A stretch of DNA of 44,085 nucleotides from positions 1-44,085 of the forward strand of contig QHBN01000089.1 of assembly GCA_003176995.1 (NCBI GenBank), in the 5' to 3' direction. Both the position numbers and the translations under genes were made by a program. Below the pieces are notes generated by a model that saw nothing but the letters and a program-made list of their open reading frames with translations, did not search any database and was not told the DNA's origin. The DNA comes from Candidatus Nitrosopolaris wilkensis. GTDB taxonomy: Archaea > Thermoproteota > Nitrososphaeria > Nitrososphaerales > Nitrososphaeraceae. Of the stretch, positions 36,864 through 44,085 are shown in pieces (the first letter of the stretch is position 1; every line of letters begins with the position of its first letter).

Positions 36864-38189
36864 TTAAGTTCGTTCAGTCACTAGGCTTATGTATTCGTAC
36901 GCACCGATCGTGTTATCAAAAGCATAGTGAATTTGCTGGAATTGCTTTCTAAAGTCAGCAACATCTTTTGCTACTATGTGAGGATCCTGCTTATCAACAA
37001 CCACCCGTTTTATGAAACCAGCAACCTCCTTCATCTCGCTCTCTTTCATTCCTAGCCTAGTCGTTTCAGGGACACCAATTCTCACTCCGCTTGGGTGCAT
37101 ATAGTGTCTACCTGCCTTAATGTCTCCAGGTAATAATTGTCTGTTCAAAATAATATTGGCCTTTTCTAGATCCTTTTCGATTGTACCACCATCACCAAAC
37201 TTGGAAACATCCACTGCAATCTGATGCGATGCAGTATAACCTTTTTTTTCGCCTAAGACACCAAAGCCAAATCCAACTAGCCCTTCTGCAAGGGCCCGAG
37301 CATTTTTGATTACTTGTTTTGCATAATCTTTTCCAAACTGTAGTGATTCTGCTAATGCAATAGCCTTACCAGCAACATGATGTAGATGATGGGAACTTGT
37401 ATTACCGGGAAAAACTGCTTTCTTAATTGTTTCTGCGTGTTTTTCTAATGATACGATGATTCCGCCCTGTGGCCCCCAAAGGGTTTTATGTGAACTCATA
37501 GTCATAGAATCTGCTCCCTCTTTCAGCGGGTCTTGAAATTCGCCCCCAGCAATTAGGCCAGCAACATGTGCCCCATCATAATTGATATAGATACCATGCT
37601 CATGCATAAAATCCGATAATTCTTTTACGGGATGAGGAAAAAGAAAGAGACTGCCTCCAAACATTCCAAGCTTTGGCGATTTGCCATCACGTTCCATTTC
37701 CTGGATCTTCTTTTTCGTCCCATCTACATCTATTGTCATTTCTTCCTTCGAAAATGGATAATATTCGATATTTAAGCCGTGAACAAGACCTGCAGTGCCA
37801 AAATTCTCCTTTTTCCCGTGTGAAATATGTCCTCCATTTGGAATAGAAGCCGCTATCATATAGTCTCCTGGACGTGAAAATGCAGCATAAATAGCCAGAT
37901 TAGCTACCACACCGGATGTCGCTCTACAATCGGCAAACTCTGATCTGAAAACCTTCCTTGCAAGCTCGTTGCAGATTAACTCCACCTGATCGATATATGT
38001 ACAACCAGCATAAACCCTCTCGCCTGGCCATCCTTCCGCATATCTATTACCAAAGTCTGACATTAGTGCTTCTCTTACGGCTGCGCTTGGTATGTTTTCG
38101 CTTGCGATAAGTGGGATTGATTCACTAAACCAGTGATGGTGTTCTTTCATTAGTCTTAATACTTCATCATAGGAAGCTTTAGCGTTCAA
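36864..38189 (-). CDS. glyA: serine hydroxymethyltransferase
   Basis: PLP enzyme that interconverts serine and glycine with a tetrahydrofolate or tetrahydromethanopterin one-carbon carrier. The 441-residue protein shows SIPLIASENIPSAAVREAL at the N-terminus, GGHISHG (PLP-stacking His), YINYDGAHVAGLIAGG (Asp205, His208) and the PLP lysine in MSSHKTLWGPQGG (Lys235). Archaeal-type deviations from the bacterial TTHKTLRGPRGG are seen. The start is TTG at 38189; a TTTTAAAT element about 30 nt upstream could be the TATA box. No lesion. Confidence 0.95.
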   Translation of the reverse strand: MNAKASYDEVLRLMKEHHHWFSESIPLIASENIPSAAVREALMSDFGNRYAEGWPGERVYAGCTYIDQVELICNELARKVFRSEFADCRATSGVVANLAIYAAFSRPGDYMIAASIPNGGHISHGKKENFGTAGLVHGLNIEYYPFSKEEMTIDVDGTKKKIQEMERDGKSPKLGMFGGSLFLFPHPVKELSDFMHEHGIYINYDGAHVAGLIAGGEFQDPLKEGADSMTMSSHKTLWGPQGGIIVSLEKHAETIKKAVFPGNTSSHHLHHVAGKAIALAESLQFGKDYAKQVIKNARALAEGLVGFGFGVLGEKKGYTASHQIAVDVSKFGDGGTIEKDLEKANIILNRQLLPGDIKAGRHYMHPSGVRIGVPETTRLGMKESEMKEVAGFIKRVVVDKQDPHIVAKDVADFRKQFQQIHYAFDNTIGAYEYISLVTERT

Positions 38190-38744
38190 CTTATGTTATA
38201 GAATCTTCCGTTGCTAGTCCTAATTTAAAATATCGCATTACAGCATTACAGAAAAACGTATTCACAATAGGTATTGAGAAAAACCCCCCAACGGAGATAA
38301 ACTCAATCCTTCGTTGTGTAATTCACTAGCACTTCTCAAGCTACCGAGACTTCACATTATCAATCACATTTACATTTACATTAAAGTCTCCAAATGGAGT
38401 AGTAGACAACAATCCTTTTCCTCTATCCATCTTCGCTGCGCTTCACTTTCGTAGGTTTCTTCTTCATAATCCTGGTTTTCTGCTACTTGCTCAAATCCAG
38501 TTCCTCCGTCGTAGTCCGTCTTGGAATCTTGGAATATCATATTTTGAAGGTAAAGTCTGTCAATATAGATACGGAATTAACAAGCATTACTATATTATCT
38601 TAAAAAAGATAATGTATTGTGCAGTTGTCTTCTATCCTTCATTAGAATAGTAATAACATCCGAGTCTGTATTTGAGTGAGTGATACCATGCCAATTCCTC
38701 GGCGCTATGGTGTCACTACAAGACAGTACCTATAGAAATTGACA
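38190..38744. other. intergenic, no gene seen
   Basis: Holds the presumed glyA promoter (near 38215-38230, minus strand). Otherwise AT-rich sequence without frames of protein character. Confidence 0.4.
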
Positions 38745-38906
38745 TTACTCTCCGTCCTTTGGTGATTTGCGCCTTGTCTGCTCTTTTATCCATAGTTCTA
38801 TTGCTTCTTGTAACGCTATACTGATATTTCCTTTCCTGAAGCCTTTAGTATTGGCCACTGTCCTTCTAAATCGTTCTTCGATGTCATCTTCTACGACTAT
38901 ATTCAT
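38745..38906 (-). CDS. ribbon-helix-helix-like small DNA-binding protein
   Basis: A 53-residue protein: MNIVVEDDIEERFRRTVANT, KGFRKGNISIALQEAIELWI, KEQTRRKSPKDGE. One N-terminal strand followed by two helices with a GxRKGNxS turn is the pattern of Arc/MetJ-type ribbon-helix-helix proteins, often antitoxins or autoregulators. AGGTGGG lies about 7 nt before the ATG. It follows the MBL gene on the same strand, 63 bases downstream, and could share its transcript. No toxin gene is adjacent. Confidence 0.62.
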   Translation of the reverse strand: MNIVVEDDIEERFRRTVANTKGFRKGNISIALQEAIELWIKEQTRRKSPKDGE

Positions 38907-38969
38907 TTTACCCACCTGCTCTATAAGGAGATACCACTATACAAACATATAGAGTGAATCCATAATACG

Positions 38970-40364
38970 CTACTTACTGCTTGCGACAAAGTTTTCTTGG
39001 AAGTATTTTTTAAGTCTATTTGCATCGAAATCACTTATCAATATGTCATCATGGAAGACATCCTTTTTCCCTTTGAGTATATTACCCTTGTCTGCCAGTA
39101 TCTTCAACGCGGAAGGAGTACCTTTTGACCCTGAATGAACTAATTCCATTTTTAATGCTGGACCTTTAGAGAACGTACCCTGTTCTCCCTCACCGCGAAT
39201 AATAAACTCATTACCCTTATCCTTACGAGGTCTGTCAAATTGCATCGAGTATCTGTTAATCCTGTCTTCTATTATTACTCCCAATTTGTCTACTTTGCTG
39301 TCTTTCTCTATCTTGAAAGTATACTTCTGAAGGCCCTCTACTTCAATGACGCTTCCAATAGGGTCTTTATTATTTTCCTCTTCATGCAGGTGTGAATCCT
39401 CTTTAGCAGCCCAGAGCATTCCTTCATTTGCAACTGTTATTCTAAATCTACCATTATCTCCGCTAACTTTCAGATGAGAATCAATATTTCTTTGGAGTTC
39501 TGCTGTTGTCATTGCCTTGGAAGGACCTTTGAACCATTCGTTTTTACTCTCCTTAAAATCTAATAAGCCACTATATTGGACAAGATAGCTCTCCTTTGCA
39601 TTCCATCTCCTTACAAGCTCGTATGCCTCAATTACAGAGATCATCCCTGATTCGGGATGCGGGTTGTAAGTGTGTGTGCCTAAGACTAAAAGATCCGGGT
39701 TCCACAACAAATTCTCGTCTGCATTAGGTAAGGAGAGGAAGTCCCAACCCATAATGATCTTTTTGTCTTGATACTTGACAACATAAATTACAGAACTTGG
39801 AGTGGAATTATCACCGTGATTTGCAACAACCGGTGTTACCGTAAATGGACCAGTTGTAAAGGGCTTATTTGATTCTATGATGCTAAAAGCTGATCGTCTT
39901 TCTGCCAGTTGAGGAAATTTGCTCATAATTTGGTCACAACACTCTTTGGTGCAATAGACACTGACCTTATCAGATCCGTCCACGACCTTATTGAAAAGCT
40001 TAGGAAGGTCTTTTACCTGATCATCATGAGAGTGTGTAATCAGGACAGCATTTGGAATATCAGATATTATTATTTTTGATTGAGCAGACGTAACATCAGT
40101 TCCACTTTTTTCCAAGCTCTCAACAACACCTTCACCCACATCAACTAGAAGATGAAAATTTGTGTTCGCACCGCTGCTATCAGCAGCAGGAGGAGATGTG
40201 CTGAATATAGAACAAGAAGTATTTGCAATTATTTCCTTCCGTTTTATTTCTGCAGCTCTTTCAGATTTTTGTTCGTCATCCATCGTGGAAATATTCGGTA
40301 ACGTCCCATTAATTCTTACCAATAATTGGGTAGTCTTTTCTGGGGTAGTAAGTGTTCTTTGCAT
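38970..40364 (-). CDS. metallo-beta-lactamase-fold hydrolase with C-terminal extension
   Basis: Of 464 residues, roughly 60-300 form the MBL fold: FHLLVDVGEGVVESL, the metal motif LITHSHDDQVKDL (His111, His113, Asp115; Gln116 replaces the usual second-metal His), VVANHGDNS (His183), IIMGWDFL (Asp208) and LLVLGTHTYN (His231). That is the PhnP/tRNase-Z-like set with one ligand changed. Residues 330-464 are a separate basic beta-rich domain (IGSVIEVEGLQKYTFKIEKD; GPALKMELVHSG) of unknown role. ATG at 40364. A candidate operator lies just upstream. Substrate unknown; nucleotide or cyclic phosphodiester hydrolysis is plausible. Confidence 0.82.
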   Translation of the reverse strand: MQRTLTTPEKTTQLLVRINGTLPNISTMDDEQKSERAAEIKRKEIIANTSCSIFSTSPPAADSSGANTNFHLLVDVGEGVVESLEKSGTDVTSAQSKIIISDIPNAVLITHSHDDQVKDLPKLFNKVVDGSDKVSVYCTKECCDQIMSKFPQLAERRSAFSIIESNKPFTTGPFTVTPVVANHGDNSTPSSVIYVVKYQDKKIIMGWDFLSLPNADENLLWNPDLLVLGTHTYNPHPESGMISVIEAYELVRRWNAKESYLVQYSGLLDFKESKNEWFKGPSKAMTTAELQRNIDSHLKVSGDNGRFRITVANEGMLWAAKEDSHLHEEENNKDPIGSVIEVEGLQKYTFKIEKDSKVDKLGVIIEDRINRYSMQFDRPRKDKGNEFIIRGEGEQGTFSKGPALKMELVHSGSKGTPSALKILADKGNILKGKKDVFHDDILISDFDANRLKKYFQENFVASSK

Positions 40365-40381
40365 ATTCTATATATACACAT

Positions 40382-40403
40382 ATCGATATAAATAGATATC
40401 GAT
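40382..40403. promoter_or_regulatory. perfect inverted repeat, candidate operator of the MBL gene
   Basis: ATCGATAT (40382-40389), six-base spacer AAATAG, ATATCGAT (40396-40403), perfectly symmetric. On the minus strand it overlaps a TTTATATC TATA-like element about 26-30 nt from the MBL start codon, so a bound dimer would block transcription. Confidence 0.5.
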
Positions 40404-40629
40404 TTATCAGTTTATAAACATTTCAACAAACATACAAATATGTATAATAACAAGATAAAATATGACAAATTCGCATGGAACGATATAATCGAAAATTCCT
40501 CGCCTCGCCAATTAACTAAAGCTGTGGTAGTAAAGCAACATGCCTAAAGACTAAAGTCCTCCATTTATTCTATCTTTCAATTGTTATCTCAGAAATAGTT
40601 CGTCGATTCTTCAATCAAAAGCATCTTTT

Positions 40630-40914
40630 CTAGATACTTTTCATATTCATTCTTGACCCAAACTTTAAGTTAACGCCATATTTTTGATCATAATCAAAAG
40701 TAAATGATTCGTCAGATAATATTGGGAAGCTTGAAAGTTCTGTAGTCAAACAAATGGGACATCTATCTTCCACAGGTAACATAAACTTACCAAAGTACGC
40801 TGCACACCAGAAACATGTGTCACATAAAATGAATATGTTCTCTTTTTCCTTTGGGTTTTCTTTTTCCGGGTAAACCTTTTTTGCAGACATCCCCCCTCGT
40901 GAATTATCTGCCAT
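40630..40914 (-). CDS. small zinc-ribbon protein
   Basis: A 94-residue protein. FILCDTCFWCAAYFGKFMLP and DRCPICLTTELSSFPIL give Cys-x2-Cys (with a third Cys) and Cys-x2-Cys, a zinc ribbon with a short loop. The N-terminus is Lys/Glu-rich (KKVYPEKENPKEKENI) and the C-terminus YDQKYGVNLKFGSRMNMKSI. Conserved single-copy proteins of this shape occur in thaumarchaea; role unknown. A TATA box about 30 nt from the ATG supports a near-leaderless transcript. Confidence 0.7.
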   Translation of the reverse strand: MADNSRGGMSAKKVYPEKENPKEKENIFILCDTCFWCAAYFGKFMLPVEDRCPICLTTELSSFPILSDESFTFDYDQKYGVNLKFGSRMNMKSI

Positions 40915-40939
40915 CCCCTTTTCAGATAATAAACAGCAT

Positions 40940-40950
40940 AATTATATAAA
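40940..40950 (-). promoter_or_regulatory. TATA box of the zinc-ribbon gene
   Basis: AATTATATAAA is nearly symmetric; its centre lies about 31 nt from the ATG at 40914 on the minus strand. It could also serve a plus-strand start near 40972-40982. Confidence 0.4.
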
Positions 40951-40957
40951 TTGTATC

Positions 40958-41149
40958 ATGACTGACATGGGGCAACGACCGATGAAAAGTTTGCTAACAA
41001 TGGAACCTTCATTACAAAAAGGGGTTCCTTTCGTTCAGGTGACGGCCAGTTCAACACTCCAAGAAGTATTGACGAGGGCGAGATCAAGAAAAAATGTGTA
41101 CGTAACCGATATTGGTAACAATCGCCTTGAAAGGCCAATAATGGCTTAA
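40958..41149 (+). CDS. hypothetical short ORF
   Basis: A 63-residue frame: MTDMGQRPMKSLLTMEPSLQ, KGVPFVQVTASSTLQEVLTR, ARSRKNVYVTDIGNNRLERP. The segment with STLQEVLTRARSRKNVYVTD could be a small alpha/beta piece resembling a CBS half-domain, but it is too short to assign. If the symmetric TATA at 40940-40950 is used, the internal ATG at 40982 would be the better start. Uncertain. Confidence 0.35.
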   Translation: MTDMGQRPMKSLLTMEPSLQKGVPFVQVTASSTLQEVLTRARSRKNVYVTDIGNNRLERPIMA

Positions 41150-41733
41150 TTATATTTCAATAGGAGCCTTCGATTTAATTTAGGATCATCCGACTGATTC
41201 TCGAAGACATGTGGCTTTCCCTGCGTGACTGCCTTCGTAGGTTCCAAACAGCCATGTGGTTTGCCCTTACCATCCTAAGTCTGGACTACACACCATTTCT
41301 TTCGAACTAGCGGTTCACCTATTAATCCTAGTATGACAACCATGCATTTTTCCATGGACATACTAGGCCTTTACCTAATACGGAAATCTGCATGATGGAT
41401 CATCCTTCTGTTTCGGTCAGTCGGACATGAGTATATCGCATAACATCCTATTATACCTCTAACCATTCTTACTGTTTAAATTATTCGAAAATGAGCGGGG
41501 ATGTTGGGATCAGAGTTCCTAGTAAGCCCGTGCAATTTTTTGCTCGAGTAGCAGATAACATATCAACACGTCATATGCTTCTGCTCTGATCTTGCAACGT
41601 GCTCCAGTACCTTTGGTGCGTGCATATACAGTACTCGCCCCTATTCCTAGAAATTAACCGCTGTATGTATATCTGGATCTAGTTGTTAAACAGAAATATA
41701 ATATTTATTAGAACAAGTACAACGTGATCCGCA
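41150..41733. other. long non-coding stretch with a strong hairpin
   Basis: No gene-like frame in 584 bases. At 41327-41367 CCTAGTATG pairs perfectly with CATACTAGG, and inside it CCATG pairs with CATGG around an eight-base loop. The sequence GCAGATAACATATCA...CATATGCTTCTGC (about 41551-41587) also folds back partially. Such a structured, more GC-balanced stretch may encode an RNA, but I could not match it to RNase P, SRP or C/D-box RNA. Confidence 0.35.
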
Positions 41734-42123
41734 GTGGATACTATCGAATCAATAAGAAATGCCAAACGCAAAGCCGCAGAACTTGCTGACACTGCTCTAT
41801 CACTAGTTAATAGTAAAGAAATAGAAACTGCAAGTTCCTATTACCTTAAAGCATTAGAAGAAGTAGGTAGAATAAAAATTCTCCAGGACAACCCAAGAGA
41901 TGGAATCGCAAAGATTGAAGGAGCATTCGTTGCGGATGCAGATTATGTAATGCAGGAGGCAAGAGATTCCAGAATTCACGCAGCTCTGGCTTATTTGGTA
42001 AGAGAAAACGATGTTAGCTTCGTTGTCAAAAATGGAACACAGTTAGTGATCCGAAAAGATGTCTCGGGGAACGAATTAAAAAGAGCATTAGTATCTTTAA
42101 AAACAAAACTGGCATTCTTATAG
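41734..42123 (+). CDS. hypothetical helical protein
   Basis: A 129-residue protein starting at GTG 41734. The N-terminal half (AKRKAAELADTALSLVNSKE, IETASSYYLKALEEVGRIKI) looks like a TPR/HEPN-like helical pair. The C-terminal half (RENDVSFVVKNGTQLVIRKD, VSGNELKRALVSLKTKL) is strand then helix. An AAATATAATATTT element 25-30 nt before the start may be the TATA box. The gene is open throughout. No named family. Confidence 0.55.
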   Translation: MDTIESIRNAKRKAAELADTALSLVNSKEIETASSYYLKALEEVGRIKILQDNPRDGIAKIEGAFVADADYVMQEARDSRIHAALAYLVRENDVSFVVKNGTQLVIRKDVSGNELKRALVSLKTKLAFL

Positions 42124-42561
42124 CCTGACCTGAATCGAATATTGTTTGAATGAATTCGAATTTCGGTTTTCCGGGATTCCACCAGACTACTCTATGCCTC
42201 AACTACCGTGGCTGCGCCTTTTAATGAAGTTCCCGATTATTGCCGTGTAATTTGTGTAGGTAGGGTTTCAGTACGGTTTTAGTGGATCTTCGTGGGCGGC
42301 TCTCCATAAGTTTGCCGTCTACCTTGTGAATTATAGCCGACGAAGTCAATCGTGGTTGTAGGTACGAATGCGAAAAACGATGATGGGTCCGAGTGTGGAT
42401 CATACTATCCGAAGTCAATGGAATAGTCAAACCCGATATGACATGGAGGATATTTGGCTCTTTTTATTGGAAATGCTTGATCAAAGCTGAAGTAAGCAAA
42501 AAACAAATTAAACGTCGTAAGATAACAATCAATTATTTGTCAGTACTAAAGAAATAATAAG
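42124..42561. other. intergenic, no gene seen
   Basis: A minus-strand frame (42221-42430) ends with a Lys/Arg-rich stretch but has no family character. Nothing else visible. Confidence 0.35.
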
Positions 42562-43005
42562 TTGTCATATCATTGGGTCCATCTCGTCAAGGGTCCGGCT
42601 GTAGTCACCCTTGAAGGATTTGGGGAAGTACTAGGAAAAGACGTATCTAATAACCAAGTTTCTGTAGGAGTCGGCAAGATTTTACCATTTGAGATCGGCT
42701 CTGGTTGCAAAATTGATATCAAGGGTGGTAAGAGTCGGATGGTGTCCAGTTATGATTTTGGAACAACAATATGGCATCAGATTATTCGAAGAATTTTTCT
42801 CGAAAACATGACAACAGTTAGAAAAATATTGATTGTCGGGGATACTGATACTGGGAAATCTGCTCTAGCAACTTATATTACGAATAAGGCACTTGAAAAA
42901 GGATACAGGCCTGGCATAATAGACGCAGATATAGGTCAAGGGGATCTGGCCCCTCCAAATGCGATTGGTAAGGTTCTACAGCACCTATTTGTTGAATGTT
43001 TTTAG
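42562..43005 (+). pseudogene. Clp1/Grc3-type polynucleotide 5'-kinase, C-terminus lost
   Basis: TTG at 42562 gives an N-terminal beta domain (WVHLVKGPAVVTLEGFGEVL, VGVGKILPFEIGSGCKIDIK), then the P-loop ILIVGDTDTGKSALATYITN (about 89-108) and GYRPGIIDADIGQGDLAPPN, the metal/base-binding block of Clp1/Grc3 RNA kinases. After NAIG the sequence changes to KVLQHLFVECF and stops, whereas the family runs on for 200 or more residues with a lid module. The phosphate-binding lid is missing, so activity is unlikely. Archaeal Clp1 normally phosphorylates RNA 5' ends. Confidence 0.75.
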
Positions 43006-43294
43006 ATGAATTAGACGTTGCTGGTGTGTTGAAATAGGTATTTCTATTTCAATTTCCCACCAGAAAGCCTAAGCCTTCAGAGTATTAACCAAGCCAGACA
43101 TATTTAACGTTAGTTATAGGCCTTGTTTTAGGAGTGTTGAGAATTCAAGAATCTCGCCAAACTTTACTTCTTTTTTTATTTGGTGTACGTACAGTCCAGT
43201 GAAAATTTCAATGAGATATGGCTCTCATGAAACTTAATTTTTGGTGAATATATTCTTCTTGAGAGCAAACAACAATTTGTTCTGCACTCTGGGA

Positions 43295-43795
43295 TCATAG
43301 TCTGGTTTTCGTTATTTGTTCTGCAATCCTCTTCATATCTATGTTTGATGGATTGCTTGTATCTATTATAATATGTTCTCCCCTTACAGGTTCATAGATA
43401 TTTTTCATTTTTCTATAAATAGAAATATCAGCATCAGAGTAGTCATTTTCTCTATTTTTTAATCTTGATATTATGACGTCTTCTGAACAAATGCATTCTA
43501 TTATTGAAAACCGGTTACACGTCAGAACTAATTTACGTCTCACCTCATTTCGAGAACTTTCTGTGCTAAAGGTGGCATCCAATATACAATTTACCCCCGA
43601 ATTTTGACAATATTTTGCTATTAGCGTCATAACATCATAAACTAGCCTTCTTTCTTCCCAGATATAGGTTGGAGTTGCTATTAACTCCTTTCTTATTTTA
43701 TCTGTAGATAGAACAGTGGCATTAATTAATGGGGCAAGACCTGTAGCTAGTGTGGTCTTTCCAACTCCTGGCAGGCCACAAATAATTACTATCAT
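43295..43795 (-). CDS. P-loop ATP-dependent small-molecule or RNA-like kinase (AAA_33)
   Basis: The 166-residue protein has Walker A MIVIICGLPGVGKTTLATGL at the very N-terminus, TDKIRKEL (substrate side), a Walker-B-like NCILDATFSTESSRNEVRRK and a lid Arg cluster EDVIISRLKNRENDYSDADI. These are typical of AAA_33/zeta-toxin-related kinases such as adenylylsulfate- or gluconate-kinase-like proteins; the substrate cannot be told. ATG at 43795. Complete length. It faces the truncated clp1 tail to tail across 289 non-coding bases. Confidence 0.8.
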   Translation of the reverse strand: MIVIICGLPGVGKTTLATGLAPLINATVLSTDKIRKELIATPTYIWEERRLVYDVMTLIAKYCQNSGVNCILDATFSTESSRNEVRRKLVLTCNRFSIIECICSEDVIISRLKNRENDYSDADISIYRKMKNIYEPVRGEHIIIDTSNPSNIDMKRIAEQITKTRL

Positions 43796-44085
43796 TATAG
43801 ACGCCTAGTACAGCATAATGAACCTAGCAAGTGATTTACATTTCTAAAGCCAAGGACGTTGTAATCAAAGTATTTTATGCATGGAGCGGTTTGTTAATTC
43901 GTTTAGATGCTCGTTTCCTATCTTGGATCTATTAAATCAACACTACGGAACATGGTTTTAAAATCCCTTAATAGTAGAATTCCCTAGAATATTTATATGA
44001 AGAAGTGTACAATATGAAATATACTAGACTATTCTTAATTGCAACTGTTTTCTGCTGATTCAGCTCCGAAATTTTACGCGACTCT

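Noticed and set aside
41150-41733. RNase P, SRP or tRNA gene in the gene-free stretch
   Set aside because: Looked for conserved RNase P and SRP cores and for tRNA T-loops on both strands; none matched.
42221-42430. 69-codon minus frame with basic C-terminus
   Set aside because: No motif and no start signal; cannot be told from chance.
44014-44058. Short signal-peptide-like start (MKYTRLFLIATVFC)
   Set aside because: Stops after 14 codons at TGA near the window end; could be a broken secreted protein but nothing more can be read.

Overview
The window looks like the chromosome of an ammonia-oxidising soil archaeon (Thaumarchaeota/Nitrososphaerota, order Nitrososphaerales). Evidence: a NurA-HerA-Mre11-Rad50 operon, an archaeal Pth2, TATA boxes about 26 nt upstream of start codons, frequent TTG/GTG starts, small secreted and zinc-finger proteins of the kind seen in Nitrososphaera-like genomes, and an AT-rich base composition closer to Nitrosocosmicus than to the GC-richer Nitrososphaera (my estimate by eye, not computed).

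Layout. 1-1150: a decayed gene and a small secreted protein. 1377-7968: intact, tightly packed DNA-end-resection operon nurA-herA-mre11-rad50. 8040-9520: relics (C2H2 finger, SixA-like phosphatase, an orphan cas6). 9700-13970: an island holding a broken topoisomerase VI B-A fusion (Topo VIII-like) and an HNH-nuclease-like ORF, bracketed by two copies of a ~80 bp sequence in direct orientation. 14300-19000: accessory genes (Asp-box propeller, 2OG-Fe(II) oxygenase, an alkB with an amber stop, SDR and ferritin-like remnants). 19000-25260: MFS transporter (frameshifted), UBP zinc finger, VOC protein, sensor-like protein, ABM-type protein, lpd remnant, membrane protein. 25550-30100: signalling cluster with a Cache-HAMP histidine kinase, two paralogous receiver proteins, a winged-helix regulator and a TrmB-like regulator. 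30470-36180: mostly disrupted accessory genes, with intact pth2. 36570-43800: glyA, an MBL-fold protein, small DNA-binding or zinc-ribbon proteins, a truncated Clp1/Grc3 kinase and a P-loop kinase.

The dominant theme is gene decay that spares the core. NurA, HerA, Mre11, Rad50, GlyA, Pth2, the histidine kinase and the MBL protein are all open over more than 13 kb. About 15 accessory genes carry frameshifts, stops or exact tandem duplications (22, 39 and 61 bp). That distribution argues for real pseudogenisation rather than uniform sequencing error, although several breaks lie in homopolymers and need checking against reads. Many relics become visible only when two or three reading frames are joined; each is described below with the joins used.

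No tRNA, rRNA or CRISPR array was found.
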